This document shows positions 1 to 8,376 of a stretch of 64,000 nt of DNA, one piece after another. Below the pieces are notes generated by a model, which was not told the origin of the DNA, did not search any database, and was given only the letters and a program-made list of their open reading frames with translations. Origin of the DNA: Chryseobacterium gotjawalense (lineage in GTDB: Bacteria; Bacteroidota; Bacteroidia; Flavobacteriales; Weeksellaceae); the NCBI RefSeq assembly GCF_030012525.1, contig NZ_CP124855.1:3162001-3226000 (forward strand), in the 5' to 3' direction. Numbering within the stretch: the first letter of the stretch is position 1; every line of letters starts with the position of its first letter. The position numbers and the translations under genes were made by a program.

Positions 1-454
1 TGATCGTCTTTGGCACTCCGTATTGAGTGCGTTATAATTTAATTTATTTAAATTTTCGTGGGCAAATATACGGAAATTTCTCAAGTGAAAACCACCAGTA
101 ATTTCATGAAATATCAGGAGTGACCATCAGTGTTTACCTTTTAAAAATAATGTGATAAGTTATAATGCTTTTATTGATTAAAATTGAAAATTAACAGGTC
201 ACAACACTTCCCATTAGTTTATAAAATAGTTGATCCTATTTTGTCCTCTTTTCTAAATGAAAACATTTGAACTTAAGTTGAATTACGTGTTTTAAATAAA
301 TTTAAATGTTTTATTAATTGTAGCAGGCCAAGCTATGCAACGAAGTTTATTTTTAATACATGAATAATGTTAGAATTTTAACAAAATATATTTCGGCATA
401 AATTTGGATATTATCTTTAGAAATCATTAAATATTAACATTAAAAATTAACATT
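1..454. other. AT-rich gene-free left edge
   Basis: I see no coding region in this stretch. A hairpin with arms GCACTC (13-18) and GAGTGC (25-30) is followed by an AT-rich tract and could be the terminator of a gene lying left of the window. The rest is AT-rich and probably carries the promoter of the small membrane protein that starts at 455. No RNA gene was recognised. Confidence 0.4.
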
Positions 455-697
455 ATGGGAATTTTATGGACATTAATTATTGGAGCTGTCGCAGGATGGT
501 TAGGCTCGCAGATTTTTAAAGGGGGAAGCCTTGGGTTAATAGGAAATATAATCGTCGGTATCATCGGTGGATTTATCGGATATTGGCTTTTAGGAACTTT
601 GTTTGGAACGGCGGTTATTGGACAGATTCTTACTGGCGCTGTCGGTGCAATTGTTTTACTGGCAATAATTAATTTACTCTCTGGCCGCAGGGTTTAA
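455..697 (+). CDS. GlsB/YeaQ/YmgE-family small membrane protein
   Basis: An 80-residue, very hydrophobic, glycine-rich protein that starts MGILWTLIIGAVAGWLGSQI and has about three membrane segments. The Gly-rich pattern (GWLGSQIFKGGSLG, then NIIVGIIGGFIGYWL) is typical of the transglycosylase-associated/YeaQ family, small inner-membrane proteins often induced by general stress. The molecular function of the family is not established. The gene stands alone, follows a long AT-rich leader, and ends before a hairpin at 737-769 that can act as a terminator. Family assignment is confident; the physiological role is inferred. Confidence 0.85.
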   Translation: MGILWTLIIGAVAGWLGSQIFKGGSLGLIGNIIVGIIGGFIGYWLLGTLFGTAVIGQILTGAVGAIVLLAIINLLSGRRV

Positions 698-736
698 ATT
701 AAAAATATTGATTAGAAATCAATTCTCTTCTTACAT

Positions 737-769
737 AAAAACGTCCTGAGAAAATCAGAACGTTTTTTT
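737..769. terminator. Hairpin terminator between the stress protein and the DUF2207 gene
   Basis: Arms AAAACGTCCTGA and TCAGAACGTTTT form a near-perfect stem with an AAAA-type loop and a T run on the + strand. On the other strand the A-rich left arm becomes a T run, so it can serve both convergent genes. Confidence 0.75.
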
Positions 770-802
770 ATGGTTTAAAAATAGAAAAACGACAATTCAT
801 AA

Positions 803-2731
803 TTACCAGCCGCCGCCTCCGCCACCGCCACCTCCGCCGCCGGAAAATCCACCACCACCTGATCCGCTTCCGGAACTTGAAGGTTGCGTAGAAGAACTCG
901 CGATGGATTGCGACAGTGAAGAATTTAAGGAGCCCGCAAAATTCATATTCATTACCGAAGCGCCAATAAACCAATTCGAATGATACTGCTGATTTTCTCC
1001 TAAAGCTGATTTTTTTAACATGCTTTGGAATTTTTCGCCCCAAATTTTCTCAACACCTAAAACCATCGCGTAAGGCAACATTTTTTCAAAAATATCTGGC
1101 GTCATTGCCGGCGGATTGTGAAATTGCAGTGTTTTTTCTTCTGCCGTTCCAAGGTACATTTTGAAACCGTCTATGAGCGATTGGGTTTCCAGTTTTTCTG
1201 AACTTGGTTGTTTAATGAAATATTGATAAAGTACCATTGCGATAAATCCAAATAGTAAGAAACCATAACTTGCGTAGAAGCCTATGTTTTCTGTTCTTTC
1301 TGTGTCCAGTGAAAAGATTGTTGAAAGAATCGACATCAATCCTATTGCAATGAAGGCAAATAAAACTTTCACCACACTTGATCTTTCAAAAAAAACAGAA
1401 ATAAAAATTCCTGTAAATAAAGCAGCCGCACTCAGAAAAATTCCTGCGCCCAAATGAGTGTCGCTATAACTTATTCGGTAACTGAAAAATAAACCAAGTC
1501 CATAAAAGCCGAAAATGACAATAATCGGTAAGATTAATTTACTCGTATTATTTCCTTTTTTCAAAAAGTCATCATGTTGAAATTTTAAACTGGCCTTGAA
1601 ATCATTCACAGCATTTTCAATTTTTGAATTGTATTGTCCATCGAAAGTGATAACCGTTGATTCGCCGGAAAATAATTTATTCATCAGGTTGATTTCCTCT
1701 TTTGGTAAAGTCTGATCCTGTTCTTTGATCTTTTCTAATGTATATTCTTTGCCGCCGAAAATTCCCAGAATTCTTTTATCTTCTTCGATGATTTTGATAA
1801 AACCTTTAACAGCCAGACTTACAATGGCTGCCGAAATCATCTGCGTCGAGTAATGTTCGTTTTCCAGATAACCTAAAGAAGCAGGAGACAGGTTTTGTGG
1901 CGCATTGAATTGCGGGTAAACAACGGGCTTCTGCGGATCGATTCCATATTTCTTCCAACTGGTAAAAAAGTATCCTGATAATCCTAAAGCTGCTGCAATA
2001 AGCGCTGCTAAAATCCCGTATTTTTCTAAAAATCCCGGTGGAGGCGGAGGGGCAAAGATTCCTTTGTTGAACCCAACTGCAATCGTTAATTCTTCATTTT
2101 GTGCTAAGTTTTTTGCGGACCATTCAATGGTGTTTGAAGATGATTGGTGACCGGTACAATTGGAAGCGTTCGATCCATAACTTCCGGTATAACAGGAATG
2201 TTGCAGAATTTGCACATTTTCCGGCAAGGTAACTTTAGCCGATATTTCGTCCACTGAAAAATCCCACAATGTACCGTTCACATTCCAGTAAAATTCATCA
2301 TAATTGTCAAAAAATCCAATCTGATCTGATGTTTTGTATTTCAGTTCATATTCATAAACTCCTGGAGTTAGGATGATGTCTTTGTTTCCAAAATAAATAT
2401 CGTAATCAGAACTGGTACTTTCGGTATGATAATCTTCTTTTGATCCATTTTTCTGAACCGAAATGAGATCATATTTAATTCTTATTTTCCTGCCATTAAT
2501 GTTCCTCCATAAAGGTAAGGACCGGAAAATTCCTCTGCGGATATTAATTCCTTCTGCGTAAACTTTTATTTTTTCGGTAACCGTAATTTGTGCATTTTTA
2601 GCAATAACGATATCGGAATCGAAAGAAATAATATGTTCGTAGTTTTTCCGGGCAGAGGAATCAACCGCCAAATCCTGTGCTGCACCAATCCCGAAAATCA
2701 GGATTAGAAATGTAAAAATTAACCGGTTCAT
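803..2731 (-). CDS. DUF2207-family membrane protein with poly-glycine tail
   Basis: A 642-residue protein. It has an N-terminal signal peptide (MNRLIFTFLILIFGIGAAQ), an extracytoplasmic beta-rich DUF2207 domain (about residues 25-235), a membrane segment after a proline-rich stretch (near 240-260), a cytoplasmic region, and further membrane segments around 400-500. The C-terminus is a low-complexity Ser/Gly tract ending in an uninterrupted glycine run and a Trp, a typical ending for this family. The gene lies 5 bases downstream of lemA, and the lemA/DUF2207 pairing recurs in many bacteria, which suggests a shared envelope role. The exact function is unknown. Confidence 0.85.
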   Translation of the reverse strand: MNRLIFTFLILIFGIGAAQDLAVDSSARKNYEHIISFDSDIVIAKNAQITVTEKIKVYAEGINIRRGIFRSLPLWRNINGRKIRIKYDLISVQKNGSKEDYHTESTSSDYDIYFGNKDIILTPGVYEYELKYKTSDQIGFFDNYDEFYWNVNGTLWDFSVDEISAKVTLPENVQILQHSCYTGSYGSNASNCTGHQSSSNTIEWSAKNLAQNEELTIAVGFNKGIFAPPPPPGFLEKYGILAALIAAALGLSGYFFTSWKKYGIDPQKPVVYPQFNAPQNLSPASLGYLENEHYSTQMISAAIVSLAVKGFIKIIEEDKRILGIFGGKEYTLEKIKEQDQTLPKEEINLMNKLFSGESTVITFDGQYNSKIENAVNDFKASLKFQHDDFLKKGNNTSKLILPIIVIFGFYGLGLFFSYRISYSDTHLGAGIFLSAAALFTGIFISVFFERSSVVKVLFAFIAIGLMSILSTIFSLDTERTENIGFYASYGFLLFGFIAMVLYQYFIKQPSSEKLETQSLIDGFKMYLGTAEEKTLQFHNPPAMTPDIFEKMLPYAMVLGVEKIWGEKFQSMLKKSALGENQQYHSNWFIGASVMNMNFAGSLNSSLSQSIASSSTQPSSSGSGSGGGGFSGGGGGGGGGGGW

Positions 2732-2736
2732 GGTTT

Positions 2737-3291
2737 TTAGAATTTTACATTCGGAACCGCTCTTTCGGTAATGTTTTCCAGTTCAAAGAAAGGAGATTTG
2801 GTAAACTTGTACATATTGGCAATGATATTGCTCGGGAAAGTAGCGACCAGAATATTGTTTTCCCGAACGGTTCCGTTATAATATCTTCTCGATTTTTCGA
2901 TGTCGCCTTCCAAAGTGGATAATTCGCTTTGAAGTTGCAGGAAATTGGTATTTGCCTTTAAGTCCGGATATTGTTCTGCAACAGCATTCAAATTCATCAT
3001 TGCCTGATTCAGATTTTTTTCAGCCGCTTCTTTTTCCTCAACGGAATTTGCCGACATGGCGGCGGCTCTCGCTCTCGTCACACTGTCAAAGGTTTCTCTC
3101 TCGTGCGTGGCATAACCTTTCACCGTTTCTACCAGATTTGGAATTAAATCGTATCGTTTTTTCAGCATTACATCGATACTGCTCCACGCTTCATCAACCA
3201 TCGTTCGCAACTTTACCAGTTGATTGTAGATAGATACTCCATAGAATAAAGCTACAGCGCAAAAAGCAAGAATAATTAAAATAGCATTCAT
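2737..3291 (-). CDS. lemA: LemA family protein
   Basis: A 184-residue protein with one N-terminal membrane segment (about residues 3-20) followed by the helical LemA domain. The conserved region DEAWSSIDVMLKKRYDLIPN and the following VETVKGYATHE are diagnostic. The domain is predicted to be a long helical bundle outside the membrane. It is the first gene of a two-gene operon with the DUF2207 gene. A promoter-like TACATTTG box is read on the minus strand at 3378-3371, overlapping an inverted repeat (TGTAAC-GGAAA-GTTACA, 3375-3391) that could be an operator. Family assignment is firm; biochemical function is unknown. Confidence 0.92.
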   Translation of the reverse strand: MNAILIILAFCAVALFYGVSIYNQLVKLRTMVDEAWSSIDVMLKKRYDLIPNLVETVKGYATHERETFDSVTRARAAAMSANSVEEKEAAEKNLNQAMMNLNAVAEQYPDLKANTNFLQLQSELSTLEGDIEKSRRYYNGTVRENNILVATFPSNIIANMYKFTKSPFFELENITERAVPNVKF

Positions 3292-3370
3292 AATTTTAAA
3301 GTTTTTTGGTATTAATTTTTTTTTAATGGTTTTTTTACATGTGATCTAAGCAATCGGTTGCATGATGTAT

Positions 3371-3391
3371 CAAATGTAACGGAAAGTTACA
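3371..3391 (-). promoter_or_regulatory. lemA promoter box with overlapping inverted repeat
   Basis: Minus-strand TACATTTG fits the Bacteroidota -7 consensus TAnnTTTG. It overlaps TGTAAC-GGAAA-GTTACA, a 6-bp inverted repeat with a 5-base spacer, which has the form of a repressor site. Both are read directly; function is inferred. Confidence 0.45.
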
Positions 3392-3429
3392 AATATTTAA
3401 CATAATTTATACAGCCGCTGAAAAAAAAC

Positions 3430-3437
3430 TATCTTTG
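3430..3437 (+). promoter_or_regulatory. der promoter -7 box (TATCTTTG)
   Basis: TATCTTTG matches the Bacteroidota TAnnTTTG element and lies about 65 bases upstream of the der start codon, so the transcript would carry a leader containing the two inverted repeats described below. Confidence 0.55.
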
Positions 3438-3448
3438 CAAAAATTTTT

Positions 3449-3492
3449 GGGCTCGAAAAGTTCGAGTAACCCATTAATAATGTCATTATTAA
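3449..3492 (+). promoter_or_regulatory. Two stem-loops in the der leader
   Basis: The first stem is GGG-CTCGAA-AAG-TTCGAG-TAA-CCC (3449-3472). The second is the perfect inverted repeat TTAATAATG-T-CATTATTAA (3474-3492), which ends 10 bases before the start codon. They sit between the promoter box and der and could form adjacent hairpins in the mRNA. Presence is directly visible; a regulatory role is inferred. Confidence 0.5.
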
Positions 3493-3502
3493 ACAAAATT
3501 TT

Positions 3503-4810
3503 ATGTCGAATATCGTCGCCATAGTTGGACGTCCCAACGTAGGAAAATCCACCCTTTTTAACCGTTTTCTCGAAAGAAGAGAAGCAATTGTAGATTCAAC
3601 AGCCGGAGTTACCAGAGACCGTCATTACGGAAAATCTGACTGGAACGGAGTTGAATTTACCGTGATCGATACCGGTGGTTACGAAGTGGATACTGAAGAT
3701 GCATTTCAAGGAGAAATTATCAAACAGGTTGAATTAGCCGTTGATGAAGCTACATCGATTATTTTCATGCTCAACGTAGCTGAAGGTTTAACAGATACCG
3801 ATATTGAAATTCATGAAATGTTACGCCGGTCTAATAAACCGGTTTATATTGTTGTTAACAAAGCGGATTCTGCAAAAGAAGAATTGGCCGCAACTGAATT
3901 CTATCAATTGGGAATTCCAAAATATTATACCATGTCTTCTGCAACAGGTTCCGGAACCGGAGAGTTGTTGGATGATATCGTAAAAGATTTCCCGACTACT
4001 GAATATAAAGATCCTTTCGAAGGTTTACCAAAAATTACCATTGCAGGAAGACCAAACGTAGGAAAATCCACTTTAACCAACGCCCTTTTAGACAAGGAAC
4101 AGAACATCGTAACTGATGTAGCGGGAACGACCCGGGATTCTATCCAGACTTTATATAACAAGTTCGGGCACGAATTTGTTTTGGTTGATACCGCAGGAAT
4201 GCGCCGTAAAGCCAAAGTAAAAGAAGATTTAGAATTTTATTCAGTGATGCGTGCTGTTCGTTCCATAGAATATTCTGATATCGTAATTATCATGGTTGAT
4301 GCCACTTTAGGTTGGGAATCTCAGGATATGAATATTTTCGGACTGGCTCAGAAAAACAGAAAAGGAATCGTGATCGTGGTGAATAAATGGGATTTGGTAG
4401 AAAAAGAAACCAATACGACCCGTGATTTTGAAGCGAGAATTAAAGAAAAAATTGGTCAGTTTACCGATATTCCAATTCTTTTTGTGTCTGCTTTAACGAA
4501 ACAGAGAATTCTGAAAACCGTTGAAGTTGCCATGGAAGTTTACCAAAACAGAGCGAAGAAAATTAAAACTTCAAAATTAAATGAAGTAATGCTTCCTGTT
4601 TTTGAGGCAACTCCGCCACCGGCATTGAAAGGGAAATATGTGAAAATAAAATATTGTGTACAGCTGCCAACGCCAAGTCCACAGTTTGTATTCTTCTGTA
4701 ATTTACCGCAATATGTAAAAGAAGCTTATAAAAGATTCACTGAAAATCAACTTCGAAAACATTTCGGTTTCACCGGTGTTCCTATTGAAATTTACTTCAG
4801 ACAAAAATAA
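3503..4810 (+). CDS. der: Ribosome biogenesis GTPase Der (EngA)
   Basis: A 435-residue double-GTPase protein of normal length. Two P-loops GRPNVGKS are present (about residues 9-16 and 182-189), each followed by G2-type TRD and G3-type DTGG/DTAG motifs and by NKAD/NKWD G4 motifs. A C-terminal KH-like domain follows (from about 350). Der binds the 50S subunit and is needed for its maturation. The gene has its own promoter box at 3430 and a structured leader. It is followed directly by a repeat-flanked four-helix-bundle gene. Assignment is very secure. Confidence 0.98.
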   Translation: MSNIVAIVGRPNVGKSTLFNRFLERREAIVDSTAGVTRDRHYGKSDWNGVEFTVIDTGGYEVDTEDAFQGEIIKQVELAVDEATSIIFMLNVAEGLTDTDIEIHEMLRRSNKPVYIVVNKADSAKEELAATEFYQLGIPKYYTMSSATGSGTGELLDDIVKDFPTTEYKDPFEGLPKITIAGRPNVGKSTLTNALLDKEQNIVTDVAGTTRDSIQTLYNKFGHEFVLVDTAGMRRKAKVKEDLEFYSVMRAVRSIEYSDIVIIMVDATLGWESQDMNIFGLAQKNRKGIVIVVNKWDLVEKETNTTRDFEARIKEKIGQFTDIPILFVSALTKQRILKTVEVAMEVYQNRAKKIKTSKLNEVMLPVFEATPPPALKGKYVKIKYCVQLPTPSPQFVFFCNLPQYVKEAYKRFTENQLRKHFGFTGVPIEIYFRQK

Positions 4811-4850
4811 ATTGATTTGATGATGTGTCGATTTGTTAATTTGCTGATTT
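4811..4850 (+). repeat. Left inverted repeat of the four-helix-bundle cassette
   Basis: A low-complexity tract built of GATTTG/GATGTG units, beginning ATTGATTTGATGATGTG one base after the der stop codon. Its first 27 bases match the reverse complement of the tract at 5247-5273 with a single mismatch, and the match continues more weakly beyond that. Confidence 0.85.
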
Positions 4851-4869
4851 AATTATTAAACATAAACAA

Positions 4870-5217
4870 ATGGAAAAAAGAAATGAAATTTTGGAATTGA
4901 GTATTCAGTTTGCATTAGACATTATCGAATTTACTGAAATTCTTGAGAGTAAAAGAAAATTTGTAATTGCTAATCAATTGTTGAAATCAGGAACATCTGT
5001 GGGCGCAAATATTTTCGAATCTCAAAGTGCAGAAAGCAGAGCAGATTTTATTCACAAATTAAAAATAGCAGATAAAGAAGCAAAAGAAACAGAATATTGG
5101 CTTTTGCTCTGTGAAAAATCACCAAGCTATCCTTTTAATGAAGATTTGAAAATAACATTACTCAGTATTCAGAAGCTTTTGTCAAAAATTATATCGACTT
5201 CAAAAATTAATAAATAA
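4870..5217 (+). CDS. Four-helix-bundle protein (23S rRNA intervening-sequence protein family)
   Basis: A 115-residue helical protein with the family signature around residues 36-60 (NQLLKSGTSVGANIFESQSA) followed by ESRADFIHKLKIADKEAKET. These match the IVS-encoded/bAvd-like four-helix-bundle family. Relatives occur inside 23S rRNA insertions and as accessory proteins of diversity-generating retroelements, but most Bacteroidota copies are solitary and of unknown function. No reverse transcriptase or rRNA lies nearby here. The gene sits between der and upp and is flanked by a long imperfect inverted repeat (4811-4850 and 5227-5273), which suggests it arrived as a discrete cassette. Confidence 0.88.
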   Translation: MEKRNEILELSIQFALDIIEFTEILESKRKFVIANQLLKSGTSVGANIFESQSAESRADFIHKLKIADKEAKETEYWLLLCEKSPSYPFNEDLKITLLSIQKLLSKIISTSKINK

Positions 5218-5226
5218 GATCGTATT

Positions 5227-5273
5227 AATCGCCACATCATCACATCAACAAATCGTCACATCATCAAATCAAT
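5227..5273 (-). repeat. Right inverted repeat of the four-helix-bundle cassette
   Basis: A tract of CACATCATCA-type units whose reverse complement begins ATTGATTTGATGATGTG, the same as the left copy at 4811. It ends three bases before the upp start codon. Confidence 0.85.
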
Positions 5274-5276
5274 ATT

Positions 5277-5927
5277 ATGATTACTGTCCTTTCAGATCAA
5301 TTTTCTCTCATTAATACTTGGATTAACGAACTTCGAAATGTAGAAATTCAAAACGACCGACTCCGGTTCCGTAGAAATATGGAAAGAATTGGAGAAATTG
5401 CCGCCTTTGAAATCAGCAAAGGGTTGGAACAAAAGGAAATCGAAATTACCACGCCTTTAGACAAAATCAAATCACAGGAAGTTGCTGTACAACCTGTAAT
5501 TACCACGATTTTAAGAGCTGGTGTTCCATTGTTTCAGGGAATTTTAAATTATCTCGATAAAGCAGATTGTGGGTTCGTAGCGGCGTATAGAAAACATGAT
5601 GCAAACGATTACTTCTCAATCAAACAGGATTATCTAACCTGCCCGAGTATTGACGGCAGACCTTTGATTGTCGCTGATCCCATGTTGGCAACAGGCGCAA
5701 GTTTAATTGAAGCCATCAAGGATTTATTAAATCACGGAAAACCGACACAGCTCCATATTGTCGCAGCAATCGCTTCACAACAAGGCGTTGATACCATTCA
5801 AAAAGAGTTTCCAGATGCAAAAATATGGGTAGGCGTTATCGACGAAAAGTTGACCTCAAAAGGCTATATTACTCCAGGTTTGGGTGATGCTGGTGATTTG
5901 TCCTACGGCGAAAAATTACAGAGATAA
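5277..5927 (+). CDS. upp: Uracil phosphoribosyltransferase
   Basis: A 216-residue protein of normal length. It contains the PRPP-binding loop VADPMLATGAS (about residues 136-147) and the C-terminal uracil-binding region YITPGLGDAGD. It converts uracil and PRPP to UMP in pyrimidine salvage. The start ATG follows the right repeat of the upstream cassette by only three bases, so the transcript must run through the repeat or begin inside it. It converges with the comF-like gene. Confidence 0.96.
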   Translation: MITVLSDQFSLINTWINELRNVEIQNDRLRFRRNMERIGEIAAFEISKGLEQKEIEITTPLDKIKSQEVAVQPVITTILRAGVPLFQGILNYLDKADCGFVAAYRKHDANDYFSIKQDYLTCPSIDGRPLIVADPMLATGASLIEAIKDLLNHGKPTQLHIVAAIASQQGVDTIQKEFPDAKIWVGVIDEKLTSKGYITPGLGDAGDLSYGEKLQR

Positions 5928-5966
5928 TTATCTTGGATTTTTAACCTTGGTTCATGGCTCTTTAAA

Positions 5967-6620
5967 TTAATCCATTGCCATCACCAAAACGCTCACTTTA
6001 TTATCTCCGGCTTTTAAAATTTCCCAGGCAATGGCGCTCATCGTATTTCCAGTCGTGAAAACATCATCGATCAATAAAATATGCTGATTGGAAATGTTTT
6101 TGGTGACTGAAAACAGATTTTCATTGAAAATTCTTTGCTCTTTGCTTTTTTTAGCTTGTGCTTTCTTGTAAAAGTTACGTTTAATTAAATGGTGGTCAAT
6201 GGGGATTTTTAGCTCTTTCGAAAGGGTCTCCCCGAAAAGGTGTAACTGGTTATAGCCACGTTCTTTCTGCTTTTTTGGATGGAGTGGAACGGTCACTAAA
6301 AGGTTGGGTTTTGAATCCGAAAAATCTAATTTTTCCACCGTCCAATTGGCAATGATTTTCCCGATTTTCTCCCGACTTCCGTATTTTAATTGATGAATAA
6401 TTTTCTGACTCGTGCTTTCTTCCTCAAACTGCATCAATGAGAAAGCGTTTTCAATGGGAAAAAGTAAACGGCATTTCTCAGTTAGAAGATTGCTTTCGGA
6501 AATGTGATGATGAGTAAAATTGATTTGATCAAAACACAGTTCACAAATCACTTCCTCCGAAGGAATAATTCGGTTGCATTCCAGACAGCGATTCGGAAAA
6601 AGTAAGTCTACTAAAAACAT
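5967..6620 (-). CDS. ComF family phosphoribosyltransferase-like protein
   Basis: A 217-residue protein. A four-cysteine cluster near the N-terminus (CLECNR then CELCF, residues about 13-30) is followed by a phosphoribosyltransferase fold with the motif LLIDDVFTTGNT near residue 180. ComF proteins take part in DNA uptake and possibly DNA repair in several bacteria; the enzymatic substrate is not known. Length and both motifs fit the family. It converges with upp and lies downstream of the ScfR-like regulator on the same strand, separated by about 107 bases. Confidence 0.88.
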   Translation of the reverse strand: MFLVDLLFPNRCLECNRIIPSEEVICELCFDQINFTHHHISESNLLTEKCRLLFPIENAFSLMQFEEESTSQKIIHQLKYGSREKIGKIIANWTVEKLDFSDSKPNLLVTVPLHPKKQKERGYNQLHLFGETLSKELKIPIDHHLIKRNFYKKAQAKKSKEQRIFNENLFSVTKNISNQHILLIDDVFTTGNTMSAIAWEILKAGDNKVSVLVMAMD

Positions 6621-6727
6621 ACTCCATTTGTTTAGTGAAAGTTACAAATTACTTTGAACAATTTAGAGGGCTTAATTATTTTTTATCATTTTTAAACAGG
6701 CTCTTAATTTTAATAAAATCTTGTGCT

Positions 6728-8200
6728 TTATTTTAAAATTTCCTTCCGAATCTGCTGGATAGACTTTTTCATATTTGCATTAAAAATTTCCTTTTCTAAT
6801 CTCAAAGGAGGCGCTTGCCGCACTTCACAGTCAGAAATACTGCAAAACTCACAGGTTACGCCGACATTAACTGTTTTGATCTGATTGCTTTTGGCAAATT
6901 TAATTTTCTTCAAAGAAGCTGGATTTAATAAAATTCCAATACAATAACTTCTGTTCGTTCCATCAGAAAAAGGATTTTTCTGTGACGTGGAAATTACCAG
7001 ATAGGTTAAACCCGTATCTTTATAATGAGAAATTTGTGCATCGGTGAGCTTTTCATTTTCTTTTAGATTGCTCATGTTTTTCACCGCTATCCAGCGTCGG
7101 CAATAATGTTCACTCGTAGCGTTTGCGTGCGGAGCTTGTTGCTGGTTCAAATGAAGTTCCTTCAAAATCTGAATTTTATCTGAATTTTTCTTTTTGGTAA
7201 AACAGAGATAAAACAAATCTTTAATCGCGAATTCTTGCGGTAATATATTGGTCAGGCGATAATAAAATGTCTCCGGCGAATTGGTGAATTCTTCAATTAA
7301 ATTTTCAAAAAGGGTAGGATTCCACTCCTCATTTTCAAAAAAACTGCTTAGTTTTTGTGTTAATGTTTCTTTTCGAATCAATAATGATCCGGCGAAATAG
7401 GCAGCGTAATAATTATTGAGAAGTTCTTCAAAACTTGTGAAATCCAGCCAGGAATAAGTGTTTGGTCGGGGATTGAGATTCAAAACATTGAATCCGATTT
7501 CTTTCGCGAAAATAAAAGTTTTCTGATCTTCATCTAAAAGTTCATTCAGCAAAAGCAGGTTTTTTTCTGGAATAAAAAGCGAACGCAATTTTCCTGAAGC
7601 ACCATATTGCCCCAAATCGAGAGACCGGATCTGGTACTGAAACTGCCGCTCTAAAATCTGCCGGAATTCAGTTGAATGAGGTTTTTCCGACAGATTATTT
7701 TCCAAAATGTAATCCTTTGCTTTCTCCTCGATTTCGGGAAAATAATTGTCGTATAATTCCTGAAAACTTCTGATGACGGCAAAATAAAAACGCTCTTTAC
7801 TGAGATTGTAATTTTTCGCAATCTCAATTAAAGTATTGATGAAAGCGGTCACTTTTTTGGGCGCTTCACTGATGATACTGATGAGGTTGTTTTTGTTGAT
7901 GCCAAACAGGTCGAGCGGAATTTCTTTAAAAAAATCCGACTGTATGATTTCTGCGATTGGCGCTAAGCTTTTATCCAGTTTTGTAGAAACCAAATCGTCA
8001 TAAGTGCAATTTAATGCAGTTGCAAGTTGTGAGATTTTATCATGTTTCGGGTACTTTTTGCCGTTTTCTATTTCATTTAAATACGATTTGGAAACTCCCG
8101 TTAAATTTGCCAGGTCTTGTAAGGAAAAACCTTTTTTTTGACGGAACTGTTTCATTTTCAGTCCGAAAACGGTTTTTATAAAATCACTGTCACTTGCCAT
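6728..8200 (-). CDS. RamB/ScfR-like XRE-family regulator, probably of the glyoxylate shunt
   Basis: A 490-residue protein. An XRE helix-turn-helix (about residues 10-68, SLQDLANLTGVSKSYLNEIE) is followed by an IrrE-like metallopeptidase-type region (around 240-300, including NYYAAYFAGSLLI). The C-terminal domain carries the cysteine motif CEFCSISDCEVRQAPP (near residue 460). This architecture (HTH, IrrE-like, DUF2083) is that of ScfR and of RamB, which controls aceA/aceB and acetate metabolism in actinobacteria. The gene is divergent from aceB. Its own minus-strand promoter box TATCTTTG (8261-8254) lies beside the palindrome GCGATTGTTCGC. Auto-repression and sensing of an acyl or acetyl metabolite are inferred. 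Confidence 0.85.
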   Translation of the reverse strand: MASDSDFIKTVFGLKMKQFRQKKGFSLQDLANLTGVSKSYLNEIENGKKYPKHDKISQLATALNCTYDDLVSTKLDKSLAPIAEIIQSDFFKEIPLDLFGINKNNLISIISEAPKKVTAFINTLIEIAKNYNLSKERFYFAVIRSFQELYDNYFPEIEEKAKDYILENNLSEKPHSTEFRQILERQFQYQIRSLDLGQYGASGKLRSLFIPEKNLLLLNELLDEDQKTFIFAKEIGFNVLNLNPRPNTYSWLDFTSFEELLNNYYAAYFAGSLLIRKETLTQKLSSFFENEEWNPTLFENLIEEFTNSPETFYYRLTNILPQEFAIKDLFYLCFTKKKNSDKIQILKELHLNQQQAPHANATSEHYCRRWIAVKNMSNLKENEKLTDAQISHYKDTGLTYLVISTSQKNPFSDGTNRSYCIGILLNPASLKKIKFAKSNQIKTVNVGVTCEFCSISDCEVRQAPPLRLEKEIFNANMKKSIQQIRKEILK

Positions 8201-8253
8201 TAGTCAAAAATTAATTTATATTATTTCTAAATAGGTGTAAAATCCGATGAACA

Positions 8254-8284
8254 CAAAGATAAATAAAATAAAGCGATTGTTCGC
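8254..8284 (-). promoter_or_regulatory. Regulator promoter box with candidate operator
   Basis: Minus-strand TATCTTTG (8261-8254) fits TAnnTTTG. GCGATTGTTCGC (8273-8284) is an imperfect copy of the palindrome at 8308-8319 and lies 11 bases upstream of the box, within the promoter span. This suggests autoregulation. Confidence 0.6.
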
Positions 8285-8305
8285 ATAATTTATGTTTGGT
8301 AAATT

Positions 8306-8321
8306 TAGCGAACGTTCGCTA
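8306..8321 (+). promoter_or_regulatory. Perfect 16-bp palindrome, candidate aceB operator
   Basis: TAGCGAACGTTCGCTA is a perfect palindrome lying 19 bases upstream of the aceB TAAGTTTG box, over the -33 region. Together with the related site at 8273 it makes a plausible two-site operator for the divergent regulator. Confidence 0.65.
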
Positions 8322-8340
8322 TTTGTGAAAATTTTTTATT

Positions 8341-8348
8341 TAAGTTTG
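8341..8348 (+). promoter_or_regulatory. aceB promoter -7 box (TAAGTTTG)
   Basis: TAAGTTTG matches TAnnTTTG and lies 28 bases before the aceB start codon, which gives a short leader. Confidence 0.6.
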
Positions 8349-8376
8349 CAGTATCAAATCTTTAAAGTTTATACAC

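Noticed and set aside
4870-5217. Diversity-generating retroelement
   Set aside because: The four-helix-bundle protein alone is not evidence; no reverse transcriptase or template/variable repeat pair was seen.
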